Shown here one piece after another: positions 48,215 through 57,360 of a stretch of DNA of 64,000 nucleotides; the first letter of the stretch is position 1; every line of letters starts with the position of its first letter. The DNA lies in contig NZ_AYTD01000001.1 of NCBI RefSeq assembly GCF_000503215.1, positions 434,001 to 498,000 of the forward strand. Reading direction: 5' to 3'. Source of the DNA: Pseudomonas canadensis (GTDB lineage: Bacteria > Pseudomonadota > Gammaproteobacteria > Pseudomonadales > Pseudomonadaceae). The notes beneath the pieces are model-generated. The model was not told where the DNA came from, made no database searches, and worked only from the letters and a program-made list of their open reading frames with translations. A program made the translations under genes and the position numbers.

Positions 48215-49705
48215 ATGGTTGCCGCATTGCTTGATCGTCTCGGGGTAAACCCGGCGCTGTACCAGTCGGGCAAGCAGCCCGTGCATTCGCCGATTGATGG
48301 CAGCCGCATCGGCAGTGTGCACTGGGAAGGTGCCGCCGAGGTGGAGCAACAGGTCAGTCGCGCCGAGCATGCATTCGAGGCCTGGCGCAAAGTGCCGGCA
48401 CCGCGCCGTGGCGAACTGGTGCGCCAGTTCGGTGACGTATTGCGCGAATACAAGGCCGATCTGGGCGAGCTGGTGTCCTGGGAAGCCGGCAAGATCACCC
48501 AGGAAGGCCTGGGCGAAGTGCAGGAAATGATCGACATCTGCGACTTCGCCGTGGGCCTGTCGCGCCAGTTGTACGGCTTGACCATCGCCTCCGAGCGCCC
48601 AGGCCACCATATGCGTGAAACCTGGCATCCGCTGGGCGTGGTTGGCGTGATCAGTGCGTTCAACTTCCCGGTCGCCGTGTGGGCGTGGAACACCACCCTG
48701 GCGCTGGTGTGCGGCAATGCCGTGATCTGGAAACCCTCGGAAAAGACCCCGCTCACTGCGCTGGCCTGCCAGGCATTGTTCGAGCGCGTGCTGAAGAAAT
48801 TCGACGGCGCACCGGAATACCTGAGCCAAGTGATCATCGGCGGCCGCGATGCCGGTGCTGCACTGGTGGACGACCCGCGTGTCGCCCTGATCAGTGCCAC
48901 CGGCAGCACCCGCATGGGCCGCGAAGTGGCGCCGAAAGTCGCCGCACGTTTTGCCCGCAGCATCCTCGAACTGGGCGGCAACAACGCGATGATCCTCGGC
49001 CCGAGCGCCGATCTGGACATGGCCGTGCGCGCCATCCTGTTCAGCGCCGTCGGCACTGCCGGCCAACGGTGCACCACCCTGCGTCGGCTGATCGCCCATG
49101 AGTCGGTGAAAGAAGAAATCGTCACCCGCCTCAAGGCCGCCTATTCCAAAGTGCGCATCGGCCACCCGCTGGAAGGCAACCTGATCGGCCCGCTGATCGA
49201 CAAGCACGGCTTCGACAACATGCAGGACGCCCTGGAGCAAGCCCTGAGCGAAGGCGGCAAGGTGTTCGGCGGCAAACGCCAACTGGAAGACACGTTTCCG
49301 AATGCCTACTACGTGTCGCCAGCGATTGTGGAAATGCCCGAGCAAAGCGACGTGGTGTGCACCGAGACCTTCGCGCCGATCCTCTATGTGATCGGCTACA
49401 CCGACTTCAACGAAGCCCTGCGCCTGAACAACGCCGTGCCTCAAGGCCTTTCATCGTGCATCTTCACCACTGACGTGCGTGAAGCCGAGCAATTCATGTC
49501 GGCAGTGGGCAGCGACTGTGGCATCGCCAACGTCAACATCGGCCCGAGCGGCGCGGAAATCGGCGGCGCGTTTGGCGGCGAGAAAGAGACCGGCGGCGGG
49601 CGTGAATCGGGTTCGGATGCGTGGCGTGGGTACATGCGTCGCCAGACCAATACTGTGAACTACTCGCTGGAGTTGCCGCTGGCACAGGGCATTACCTTCG
49701 ACTGA
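48215..49705 (+). CDS. amaB: L-aminoadipate-semialdehyde dehydrogenase AmaB
   Basis: NAD(P)-dependent aldehyde dehydrogenase, 496 residues, that oxidises alpha-aminoadipate semialdehyde (from piperideine-6-carboxylate) to aminoadipate. It shows ISAFNFPVAVWAWN, the WKPSEKTPL cofactor loop, ATGSTRMGREVAP, the general base in LELGGNNAM and the nucleophile in GTAGQRCTTLRR. It belongs to the ALDH7/antiquitin group. It lies next to amaA and the LysR gene, which supports the assignment over other aldehyde dehydrogenases. AAGGAGTG precedes the ATG. Confidence 0.93.
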   Translation: MVAALLDRLGVNPALYQSGKQPVHSPIDGSRIGSVHWEGAAEVEQQVSRAEHAFEAWRKVPAPRRGELVRQFGDVLREYKADLGELVSWEAGKITQEGLGEVQEMIDICDFAVGLSRQLYGLTIASERPGHHMRETWHPLGVVGVISAFNFPVAVWAWNTTLALVCGNAVIWKPSEKTPLTALACQALFERVLKKFDGAPEYLSQVIIGGRDAGAALVDDPRVALISATGSTRMGREVAPKVAARFARSILELGGNNAMILGPSADLDMAVRAILFSAVGTAGQRCTTLRRLIAHESVKEEIVTRLKAAYSKVRIGHPLEGNLIGPLIDKHGFDNMQDALEQALSEGGKVFGGKRQLEDTFPNAYYVSPAIVEMPEQSDVVCTETFAPILYVIGYTDFNEALRLNNAVPQGLSSCIFTTDVREAEQFMSAVGSDCGIANVNIGPSGAEIGGAFGGEKETGGGRESGSDAWRGYMRRQTNTVNYSLELPLAQGITFD

Positions 49706-49728
49706 TTCCTCAAGTCGAAGCGCGGTCA

Positions 49729-49817
49729 ATGTGGGAGCTGGCTTGCCTGCGATAGCATCACCATGGGGTACCTGATACACCGAGGTGCCTGCATCGCAGG
49801 CAAGCCAGTTCCCACAT
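49729..49817. repeat. REP pair (GTGGGAGCTGGCTTGCCTGCGATAG type)
   Basis: ATGTGGGAGCTGGCTTGCCTGC and the inverted GCAGGCAAGCCAGTTCCCACA, with an inner AGGTGCCTG/TACCTGATAC spacer. It lies between amaB and amaA of the same operon. Confidence 0.85.
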
Positions 49818-49878
49818 TTGATTGGGTTTGCAATTCAAAATAACAGTTGTTTGTTAGGTTTCATCCCGGAGTCTGGCA

Positions 49879-51162
49879 ATGGCACTACGCGAAACATGTT
49901 TGTGGGAGCACCTCACCCCTGGCCGGCCGGATCGTGCGGCGCTCAAGGGTGAGGTCAAGGTCGATGTGTGTGTGATCGGTGCCGGGATCACGGGCCTTTC
50001 GGCAGCCATTCATTTGCTGGAACAAGGCAAAAGCGTCGCCGTGCTGGAGGCCCATCGCACCGGCCATGGTGGTTCGGGGCGTAACGTGGGGCTGGTCAAT
50101 GCCGGCATGTGGATCCCGCCGGACGAGATCGAAGCCGGTTTCGGCGAGGCGGTGGGCAGCCAACTCAACCGCATGTTGGGTGCGGCGCCGTCCCTGGTGT
50201 TCAGCCTGATCGACAAATACTCCATCGATTGCCAATTGCGCCGTGAAGGCACCTTGCACATGGCGCACAACGCCCGTGGCGAGGCGGATTTGCGCAGTCG
50301 TGAAGCGCAATGGAAACGCCGGGGCGCGCCAGTGGAGCTGCTCACCGGTCAGGCTTGCGAACAGGCCACCGGTACCAAAAAGATCGCCGCCGCCTTGTTG
50401 GACCGGCGCGCGGGCACCTTGAACCCGATGGCCTACACCAGTGGTTTGGCCAATGCTGCTGCCGGGCTTGGCGGGCAGTTGTTTGATCACTCACCGGTCA
50501 CTCAGCTTGAGCGCCAAGGTTCGCACTGGTCGGTGCAGACCGCTCAGGGTTCAGTGCAGGCTGCACAGGTGGTGATCGCCTCCAACGCCTACACCGAGGG
50601 CGAATGGACCGAGTTGCGGCGCAATTTTTTCCCCGGCTATTACTATCAGGTCGCGTCGGCTCCGCTCACGGGCGACGCCGCCCAACAGATCCTGCCCGGT
50701 GGCCAGGGTTCATGGGATACGCGCCAGGTGCTGAGCAGCATTCGCCGCGATGCCGATGGCCGTCTGTTACTCGGCAGCCTGGGCAACGGCAATCAGAAAC
50801 CCGCCTGGTTCCTCAAGGCGTGGGCCGATCGGGTGCAGCAGCACTACTTCCCTTACCTCAAATCGGTGCAGTGGGAGTTCACCTGGACCGGCTGTATCGC
50901 CTTCACCCCAGACCATTTGATGCGCCTGTTCGAACCAGCGCCCGGCCTCGTAGCAGTGACGGGCTATAACGGCCGCGGCGTAACCACTGGCAGTGTGGTC
51001 GGCAAGGCATTTGCCGACTACCTGTGTCACCAGAATCCCCAGGCGCTGCCGATTCCCTTCGCTCCCATGCAACCGCTGTCCGGAGTGGGCCTGCGCAGCT
51101 GTCTGTATGAAGCCGGCTTCTCGCTGTATCACGCCGGCCAATGTCTGAGGATCGTGATCTGA
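49879..51162 (+). CDS. amaA: L-pipecolate oxidase AmaA
   Basis: FAD-dependent DAO-family oxidoreductase of 427 residues that oxidises L-pipecolate to piperideine-6-carboxylate in D-lysine catabolism. The dinucleotide-binding motif is VCVIGAGITGLSAAIHLLEQG (about 30-48), followed by GRNVGLVNAGMW. The C-terminal FAD-binding part is VTGYNGRGVTTGSVVGKAFAD. Without the amaB neighbour it would be called only an FAD oxidoreductase; the position gives the substrate. Gap to amaB is 173 bases with a REP, so a separate promoter is possible. Confidence 0.88.
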   Translation: MALRETCLWEHLTPGRPDRAALKGEVKVDVCVIGAGITGLSAAIHLLEQGKSVAVLEAHRTGHGGSGRNVGLVNAGMWIPPDEIEAGFGEAVGSQLNRMLGAAPSLVFSLIDKYSIDCQLRREGTLHMAHNARGEADLRSREAQWKRRGAPVELLTGQACEQATGTKKIAAALLDRRAGTLNPMAYTSGLANAAAGLGGQLFDHSPVTQLERQGSHWSVQTAQGSVQAAQVVIASNAYTEGEWTELRRNFFPGYYYQVASAPLTGDAAQQILPGGQGSWDTRQVLSSIRRDADGRLLLGSLGNGNQKPAWFLKAWADRVQQHYFPYLKSVQWEFTWTGCIAFTPDHLMRLFEPAPGLVAVTGYNGRGVTTGSVVGKAFADYLCHQNPQALPIPFAPMQPLSGVGLRSCLYEAGFSLYHAGQCLRIVI

Positions 51163-51253
51163 TCAGCGAAATACCGCTCAAAAGCCTGCATTTTCTTAGC
51201 AGGCTACTAATCTGTATTGGTGCAAGTCGTAGCAATCACGCACTGTAAATGTG

Positions 51254-51291
51254 CAGTTCCGTTACGCCGTTTGTTACAGCGCCAGGAACTG
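51254..51291. repeat. Inverted repeat in the LIV operon control region
   Basis: CAGTTCC (51254-51260) pairs with GGAACTG (51285-51291). The interval contains GTTAC twice, 12 bases apart. The rest of the 374-base gap between amaA and the binding-protein gene holds TTGCACC (51352-51358) and the sigma-54 promoter, and no gene. Confidence 0.4.
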
Positions 51292-51451
51292 TCGTTTATA
51301 GGCTTGGTTGCAGGTGCGACCTGTCGCGGTTGTACTTTTCGGATCCATTGGTTGCACCTACAGACGCTAGAGGGTTGCACGTCCTGGCGAATGGAGCCGA
51401 AACACCTGCAATAACAATGACACCGTGTCTTTTTGAAGAATAAAAACGTAA

Positions 51452-51467
51452 TGGCACGCGCCTTGCT
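51452..51467 (+). promoter_or_regulatory. Sigma-54 promoter of the LIV amino-acid importer
   Basis: TGGCACGCGCCTTGCT matches the RpoN consensus TGGCACGrNNNTTGCW at all positions but the r, with GG-N10-GC spacing. It is 70 bases before the ATG of the binding-protein gene. This is the best sigma-54 match in the window. Confidence 0.85.
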
Positions 51468-51536
51468 CTGGGCTTTCAGTGAAAGGTTTGAATGCAAGTT
51501 GTCGTGCCAAAAATCAAAAATATCGGAGCACCACTC

Positions 51537-52673
51537 ATGTCCCAGACGTTTTACAAGAAAGGTTTTCTGGCCCTCGCCGTTGCAGCGGCGCTGGGTGTTT
51601 CTACGTTTGTTCAAGCTGATGTGAAGATCGGCGTCGCGGGGCCTATGACGGGCGCCAACGCCGCTTTCGGTGAGCAGTACATGAAGGGTGCCCAGGCGGC
51701 AGCCGATGTGATCAACAAGGCCGGCGGCATCAACGGCGAAAAAATCGTGCTGGTGGCCGGTGACGATGCTTGCGAACCCAAACAAGCCGTGGCCGTGGCC
51801 AACCGTCTGGCTGACCAGGACAAAGTGATCGGCGTGGTCGGGCACTTCTGTTCTTCCAACACCATCCCGGCCTCCGAGGTGTATGACGAAGCCGGCATCA
51901 TCGCCATCACCCCAGGCTCCACCAACCCACAAGTGACCGAACGCGGCCTGGGCGCCATGTTCCGCATGTGCGGGCGTGACGACCAGCAAGGCATCGTCGC
52001 CGGTGACTACATCGTTGACGTGCTCAAGGGCAAGAAAGTCGCCGTCATCAACGACAAGGACACCTACGGCAAAGGCCTGGCTGACGCCACCGCTGCCCAG
52101 TTGACCAAGCGCGGCGTCAAGCCGGTGCTGGAAGAAGGCCTGACCCGTGGCGAGAAAGACTTCAGCGCCCTGGTCACCAAGATCCGCTCCACCGGTGCTG
52201 ACGTCGTGTACTTCGGCGGCCTGCACCCGGAAGCCGGTCCACTGGTTCGCCAGATCCGTGAAGCCGGTTTGAAAGACGTGAAGTTCATGTCCGATGACGG
52301 CGTAGTAACCGACGAACTGGTTGCCACCGCTGGCGGTGCGCAGTATGTGGATGGCGTGTACATGACCTTCGGCGCCGACCCGCGCCTGCTGCCAGACAGC
52401 AAGGCCGTGGTGGAAGAGTTCCGCAAAAACGGCACCGAGCCGGAAGGCTACACCCTGTACGCCTACGCGTCGGTCCAGGCCCTGGCCGCCGGCTTCAACG
52501 GCGCCAAGTCCAACAAAGGCGAAGACGCCGCCAAGTGGCTCAAGGCTCACCCGGTAAAAACCGTCATGGGCGAAAAAGCCTGGGATTCGAAGGGTGACCT
52601 GAAGATCTCCGACTACGTGGTTTACCAGTGGGATAAAGACGGCAAATACCATCAGCTGGAAAAACAGAAGTAA
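51537..52673 (+). CDS. Branched-chain amino acid ABC transporter substrate-binding protein
   Basis: Periplasmic LivJ/BraC-type binding protein, 378 residues. Signal peptide MSQTFYKKGFLALAVAAALG...VQA, then a type-1 periplasmic fold: VKIGVAGPMTGANAAFGEQY, VVGHFCSSNTIPASEVY, AIINDKDTYG-like VAVINDKDTYGKGLAD. Ligands of this family are Leu/Ile/Val and sometimes other amino acids; the location beside amaBA makes lysine or pipecolate an alternative. The ATG at 51537 follows CGGAGC. First gene of the importer, driven by the sigma-54 promoter. Confidence 0.93.
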   Translation: MSQTFYKKGFLALAVAAALGVSTFVQADVKIGVAGPMTGANAAFGEQYMKGAQAAADVINKAGGINGEKIVLVAGDDACEPKQAVAVANRLADQDKVIGVVGHFCSSNTIPASEVYDEAGIIAITPGSTNPQVTERGLGAMFRMCGRDDQQGIVAGDYIVDVLKGKKVAVINDKDTYGKGLADATAAQLTKRGVKPVLEEGLTRGEKDFSALVTKIRSTGADVVYFGGLHPEAGPLVRQIREAGLKDVKFMSDDGVVTDELVATAGGAQYVDGVYMTFGADPRLLPDSKAVVEEFRKNGTEPEGYTLYAYASVQALAAGFNGAKSNKGEDAAKWLKAHPVKTVMGEKAWDSKGDLKISDYVVYQWDKDGKYHQLEKQK

Positions 52674-52693
52674 TCCGAACTGACTGCGTCACC

Positions 52694-52795
52694 CTGTAGG
52701 AGCGAGCGTGCTCGCGAAGAACGTCAACGATGGCCCGGACATCCAGAATGCCCGCGTCGCTCTCCGGTTTTTCGCGAGCAAGCTCGCTCCTACAA
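52694..52795. repeat. REP pair between the binding-protein gene and livH
   Basis: CTGTAGGAGCGAGCGTGCTCGCGAA and inverted TTCGCGAGCAAGCTCGCTCC. A REP at this spot in transporter operons often stabilises the upstream binding-protein mRNA, giving it higher expression; this is known for malE-malF. Confidence 0.88.
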
Positions 52796-52877
52796 GGGGT
52801 ATCGCCGAGCCTCTGTTTTCCTCCAGAAGCGCCGCACACCCACCGGTGTGCAGGTGCTCACCGCGTGAGATTGCGTT

Positions 52878-53792
52878 ATGGATGGTATTTTCCTGCAGCA
52901 ACTGGTCAACGGCCTGACCCTCGGGTCGGTCTATGGCCTGATCGCCATCGGCTACACAATGGTCTATGGCATCATTGGCATGATCAACTTCGCCCACGGC
53001 GAGGTTTATATGATTTCCGCTTACCTCGCGGCGATCAGTCTGGCACTGCTGGCTTACTTCGGCATCGAATCCTTCCCGCTGCTCATTCTCGGCACCTTGA
53101 TCTTTACCGTCGTCGTCACTGGCGTATACGGCTGGGTCATCGAGCGTGTCGCCTACAAACCGCTGCGCAACTCCACCCGACTGGCACCGCTGATCAGCGC
53201 CATCGGTATCTCGCTGATCCTGCAGAACTACGCGCAGATCGCCCAGGGCGCCAAGCAACAAGGCATTCCCACCCTGCTGGCCGGGGCCTGGCGTGTCGAT
53301 ATCGGCACAGGCTTCGTTCAGTTGACGTACACCAAGGTGTTCATCCTCGTGGCGGCGTTTGCCGGCATGGCGTTGCTCACTTACATCATTAAATACACCA
53401 AGCTCGGCCGCATGTGCCGCGCCACCCAGCAAGACCGCAAGATGGCGTCGATCCTGGGCATCAACACCGACCGGGTGATCTCCTATGTGTTCGTCATCGG
53501 CGCCGCCATGGCGGCATTGGCTGGCGTGTTGATCACCCTTAACTACGGCACCTTCGACTTCTATGCCGGCTTCATCATCGGCATCAAGGCGTTTACCGCA
53601 GCGGTACTCGGCGGCATCGGCTCCCTGCCTGGGGCGATGTTGGGCGGGATCATCCTCGGTATCTCCGAGTCGTTGTTCTCGGGGTTAATCAACTCTGATT
53701 ACAAAGACGTGTTCAGTTTCTCCCTGCTGGTGGTGATTCTGATTTTCCGTCCCCAGGGCCTGCTTGGTCGCCCACTTGTGGCGAAGGTGTAA
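52878..53792 (+). CDS. livH: Branched-chain amino acid ABC permease LivH
   Basis: Inner-membrane permease, 304 residues, eight or so helices. The start is LQQLVNGLTLGSVYGLIAIGYTMV and the middle carries GYGWV...ERVAYKPLRNSTRL. The conserved cytoplasmic loop is RATQQDRKMASILGIN and the end is GGIGSLPGAMLGGIILG. Pairs with LivM. Separated from the binding-protein gene by a REP pair; livM follows 2 bases downstream. Confidence 0.95.
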   Translation: MDGIFLQQLVNGLTLGSVYGLIAIGYTMVYGIIGMINFAHGEVYMISAYLAAISLALLAYFGIESFPLLILGTLIFTVVVTGVYGWVIERVAYKPLRNSTRLAPLISAIGISLILQNYAQIAQGAKQQGIPTLLAGAWRVDIGTGFVQLTYTKVFILVAAFAGMALLTYIIKYTKLGRMCRATQQDRKMASILGINTDRVISYVFVIGAAMAALAGVLITLNYGTFDFYAGFIIGIKAFTAAVLGGIGSLPGAMLGGIILGISESLFSGLINSDYKDVFSFSLLVVILIFRPQGLLGRPLVAKV

Positions 53793-53794
53793 AC

Positions 53795-55072
53795 ATGTCT
53801 GCTGCCAAACCTATCGATATCAAGAAAAGTGTGGTCGATACAGTCCTCGCCGGGCTGATTTCACTGGTCGTGTTCGGTCCGATCGTCGGCGTGGTCCTCG
53901 ACGGCTACAGCTTCAACCTGGAACCGGCCCGCGTGGCCCTGTTGGTGGCCATCGTGATGGTCGGCCGCTTTGCCATGAGCCTGTTCCTGCAAACCCCCAA
54001 GGGCCTGAAGATTCTGCAGGGCTTCGAGAGCACCGGCTCCGGCGTGCACGTCTTGGCGCCGGACTACAAGTCGCGGTTGCGCTGGATCATCCCGGCACTG
54101 ATCGTGATCGCCATCGTGTTCCCGATCTTCGCCAACAAGTACCTGCTCACCGTGGTGATCCTCGGGCTGATCTATGTGTTGCTCGGTCTGGGCCTCAACA
54201 TCGTGGTCGGCCTGGCAGGCCTGCTCGACCTGGGTTACGTGGCGTTCTACGCCATCGGCGCCTACGGCCTGGCACTGGGTTATCAATACCTGGGCCTGGG
54301 TTTCTGGACGGTGCTGCCGCTGGCGGCCATCGCCGCAGCGTTGGCGGGGTGCATACTCGGGTTCCCGGTGCTACGAATGCACGGGGACTATTTGGCCATC
54401 GTGACCCTGGGCTTTGGTGAAATCATCCGTCTGGTGCTCAACAACTGGCTGTCGTTTACCGGTGGGCCCAACGGCATGCCGGTGCCCTCGCCGACCTTCC
54501 TCGGCCTGGAGTTCGGCAAGCGCGCGAAGGATGGCGGGGTTCCCTTTCATGAATTCTTCGGCATCGACTACAACCCCAACATCAAATTCCTGTTCATCTA
54601 CATCGTGCTGTTCCTGGTGGTGCTGGCCGTGCTGTACATCAAGCATCGCCTGACCCGCATGCCGGTCGGCCGCGCCTGGGAAGCCTTGCGCGAAGATGAA
54701 ATCGCCTGCCGCTCCATGGGCCTGAATCACGTGTTGGTCAAGCTTTCGGCGTTCACCATCGGTGCATCGACGGCGGGTTTGGCCGGGGTGTTCTTTGCCA
54801 GCTACCAGGGCTTCGTCAACCCATCGTCGTTCACCTTTTTCGAGTCGGCGCTGATCCTGGCCATCGTGGTCCTGGGCGGCATGGGCTCGACGGTGGGCGT
54901 GGTGATCGCGGCCTTCGTATTGACCGTCGCCCCGGAGCTGCTGCGCAGTTTCTCCGAATACCGCGTGCTGCTGTTTGGCGTGTTGATGGTAGTGATGATG
55001 ATCTGGCGACCGCGCGGCCTGATCCGGATCAGCCGCACCGGTGTGACGCCACGTAAGGGGGTAGCGCCATGA
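53795..55072 (+). CDS. livM: Branched-chain amino acid ABC permease LivM
   Basis: 425 residues. An N-terminal extension with three hydrophobic segments (about 15-125, the DUF3382-type region of gammaproteobacterial LivM) precedes the permease core. The core has LGLGLNIVVGLAGLLDLGYVAF, LGFGEIIRLVLNNW and the cytoplasmic loop GRAWEALREDEIACRSMGLN. Its stop overlaps the livG ATG (ATGA). Confidence 0.95.
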   Translation: MSAAKPIDIKKSVVDTVLAGLISLVVFGPIVGVVLDGYSFNLEPARVALLVAIVMVGRFAMSLFLQTPKGLKILQGFESTGSGVHVLAPDYKSRLRWIIPALIVIAIVFPIFANKYLLTVVILGLIYVLLGLGLNIVVGLAGLLDLGYVAFYAIGAYGLALGYQYLGLGFWTVLPLAAIAAALAGCILGFPVLRMHGDYLAIVTLGFGEIIRLVLNNWLSFTGGPNGMPVPSPTFLGLEFGKRAKDGGVPFHEFFGIDYNPNIKFLFIYIVLFLVVLAVLYIKHRLTRMPVGRAWEALREDEIACRSMGLNHVLVKLSAFTIGASTAGLAGVFFASYQGFVNPSSFTFFESALILAIVVLGGMGSTVGVVIAAFVLTVAPELLRSFSEYRVLLFGVLMVVMMIWRPRGLIRISRTGVTPRKGVAP

Positions 55073-55944
55073 GCAAGGAAGTCGTGCTCTCCGTGGAACA
55101 CCTGATGATGCACTTCGGTGGCATCAAGGCCTTGAGCGACGTGAGCCTCAAGGTCGAACGCAACTCTATCTTCGCCTTGATCGGCCCCAACGGCGCCGGC
55201 AAGACCACGGTGTTCAACTGCCTCACCGGCTTCTACAAAGCCAGCGGCGGCAAGATCCAACTCAACCTTCGCGGCAAGCAGACCGACGTGATCCAGTTGC
55301 TCGGCGAGCGCTTCCAGCCCACCGACTTCGTGTCGCCCAAAAGCTTTCTCAGCCGGGTGTACTACAAGATGTTCGGCGGCACCCACCTGGTGAACCGCGC
55401 CGGCCTGGCGCGGACGTTCCAGAACATTCGGCTGTTCAAGGAAATGTCGGTGGTGGAAAACCTGCTGGTGGCCCAGCACATGTGGGTCAACCGCAACATG
55501 CTCGCGGGCATCCTCAATACCAAGGGCTACCGCAAGGCCGAAAGCGACGCGTTGGACCACGCGTTCTACTGGCTCGAAGTGGTGGACCTGGTGGACTGCG
55601 CCAACCGCTTGGCCGGTGAACTCTCCTACGGCCAGCAGCGCCGCCTGGAGATCGCCCGCGCCATGTGCACGCGGCCGCAGATCATCTGTCTGGACGAACC
55701 CGCTGCGGGCCTCAACCCCCAGGAAACCGAAGCCCTCAGCGCGATGATTCGCCTGCTGCGCGATGAACACGACCTCACGGTGGTGCTGATCGAGCACGAC
55801 ATGGGCATGGTAATGAGTATTTCCGACCACATCGTGGTGCTGGACCACGGCAACGTGATCGCCGAGGGTGGCCCGGATGCGATCCGCAACGACCCGAAAG
55901 TGATTGCCGCCTATCTGGGCGCTGACGAAGAGGAGTTGGTATGA
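55069..55944 (+). CDS. livG: Branched-chain amino acid ABC ATPase LivG
   Basis: 291-residue cytoplasmic ATPase: Walker A GPNGAGKTT (39-47), signature LSYGQQ (185-190), Walker B IICLDEP (205-211) and H-loop H243. Residues about 65-108 are an insertion between Walker A and the Q-loop (RTFQNIRLF) and make it longer than the common 255-residue LivG. Overlaps both livM and livF by four bases. Confidence 0.95.
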   Translation: MSKEVVLSVEHLMMHFGGIKALSDVSLKVERNSIFALIGPNGAGKTTVFNCLTGFYKASGGKIQLNLRGKQTDVIQLLGERFQPTDFVSPKSFLSRVYYKMFGGTHLVNRAGLARTFQNIRLFKEMSVVENLLVAQHMWVNRNMLAGILNTKGYRKAESDALDHAFYWLEVVDLVDCANRLAGELSYGQQRRLEIARAMCTRPQIICLDEPAAGLNPQETEALSAMIRLLRDEHDLTVVLIEHDMGMVMSISDHIVVLDHGNVIAEGGPDAIRNDPKVIAAYLGADEEELV

Positions 55945-56657
55945 GTGCACCTATCCTCGAAATGAAGGACCTGGACGTGTATTACGGCCCGATCCAGGCC
56001 CTGAAAAAAGTCTCGCTGCACATCAATGAAGGCGAAACTGTCAGCCTGATTGGCTCCAACGGCGCGGGCAAATCCACGCTGCTGATGTCGATCTTCGGCC
56101 AGCCGCGTGCCGAGTCGGGGCAGATTCTCTACAACGGTGTCGACATTACCCACAAGTCGTCGCACTACATCGCGTCCAACGGCATCGCGCAGTCGCCGGA
56201 AGGGCGGCGGGTGTTCCCCGACATGACCGTCGAGGAAAACCTGTTGATGGGCACCATCCCTATTGGCGACAAGTTTGCCCAGGAAGACATGCAGCGCATG
56301 TTCGAGCTGTTCCCACGGCTCAAGGAGCGGCGTAACCAGCGCGCCATGACCATGTCTGGCGGCGAGCAGCAAATGCTCGCCATTGCCCGCGCGCTGATGA
56401 GCCGGCCCAAGCTGTTGCTGCTGGATGAACCGAGCCTGGGCCTGGCGCCGATTGTGGTGAAGCAGATCTTCTCGACGTTGCGCGAGCTGGCCTCCACCGG
56501 GATGACCATCTTCCTGGTGGAACAGAACGCCAACCATGCGCTGCGCTTGTCGGACCGCGCGTATGTGATGGTCAACGGCGAGATTCGCCTGACCGGCACC
56601 GGCAAGGAATTGCTGGTGAACGAGGAAGTGCGCAACGCCTACCTCGGCGGTCACTGA
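55941..56657 (+). CDS. livF: Branched-chain amino acid ABC ATPase LivF
   Basis: 238 residues, second ATPase of the importer: Walker A GSNGAGKST (38-46), Q-loop QSPEGRRVFP, signature MSGGEQQMLA, Walker B LLLLDEPSLGLAP, H-loop replaced by Gln in VEQNANHAL as is usual for LivF. Last gene of the operon, followed by a REP pair. Confidence 0.96.
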   Translation: MSAPILEMKDLDVYYGPIQALKKVSLHINEGETVSLIGSNGAGKSTLLMSIFGQPRAESGQILYNGVDITHKSSHYIASNGIAQSPEGRRVFPDMTVEENLLMGTIPIGDKFAQEDMQRMFELFPRLKERRNQRAMTMSGGEQQMLAIARALMSRPKLLLLDEPSLGLAPIVVKQIFSTLRELASTGMTIFLVEQNANHALRLSDRAYVMVNGEIRLTGTGKELLVNEEVRNAYLGGH

Positions 56658-56680
56658 TCTAGACAACGACGCGTAAACCT

Positions 56681-56769
56681 TGTGGGAGGGGGCTTGCCCC
56701 CGATGGCGGTGTATCAGTCAGAACACCTGATACTGACTCACCGCCATCGGGGGCAAGCCCCCTCCCACA
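56681..56769. repeat. REP pair (GTGGGAGGGGGCTTGCCCCCGATGG type)
   Basis: TGTGGGAGGGGGCTTGCCCC (56681 on) is mirrored by GGGGCAAGCCCCCTCCCACA. The inner part CCGATGGCGG...CCGCCATCGG and CAG...TGATACTGACTCA extends the pairing. Likely also terminates the LIV operon. Confidence 0.9.
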
Positions 56770-56806
56770 TTTGTTTTTTGTGTTGTCTATAGGCACCTCG
56801 CCAAAT

Positions 56807-57360
56807 TGTGGAAAACAAATCCAGCCTCCCTCCAAAGCGCGACATATAGCCGCCGCAAATCCCTGTTTTGTCACAGTTTTGACTTGTCCCCATCCGCTGT
56901 GGAACCGGCTGTGGGTAACGTGGGAGTAGCTGGCTGGAAGCCAATGAATCCGTGGCTTGCAGCGCGGCGGTTGTTTTTTGATCAGTAGGTTTTTGGTTGC
57001 CAGTCGGGCCCTTTGTCAACCTGTTTAAAGACACAGGTATATGACCGAAATATGTCCCGCCGGCCTGTGGATAAGTCTGTGACTAAACTCTGGAAAGACC
57101 GCCGCAGCGGCCGGATTGACTGGCCTCGAGCCATCGTTCTGATTTTGCGATCGGCGACAGGCCTACATACGTCCCAGCCAAGGTCAAGCAAAAAACTTTC
57201 TAAAACTGCCTGCAGCCCTTGTGTATAGCGGCCTGAAGCATTGTGTACTTGCCCCCAAAGACTGTGGGCGCTCTTGTGGATAACCTGCGTGCATATGGCT
57301 ACAAGCCACGGTTTGTATGGCCTTGCGGAATATGGTTAAAAAACGATCAGGTGTGTATCA
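56807..57360 (+). other. Gene-free region rich in DnaA-box-like 9-mers
   Basis: The 670 bases between the REP and the SDR gene hold no credible gene. They contain two perfect DnaA boxes in the same orientation, TGTGGATAA at 57066-57074 and 57275-57283. Near-matches are TGTGGAAAA (56807), TGTGGGTAA (56910), TGTGTATAG (57220) and TGTGTATCA (57352). AT-rich patches (around 56970 and 57335) lie between. The arrangement recalls DnaA-binding clusters such as datA or DARS, or DnaA-controlled promoters. No dnaA, dnaN or rpmH is near, so it is not the chromosomal origin. Confidence 0.45.

Noticed and set aside
47171..49444. A 757-residue fusion of the LysR regulator with an upstream domain
   Set aside because: The upstream part is antisense to amaB; the GTG at 48061 with GAGG before it starts the helix-turn-helix domain.
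57013..57228. Short ORFs in the DnaA-box-rich region
   Set aside because: No ribosome sites, no codon bias and no motifs; treated as noncoding.
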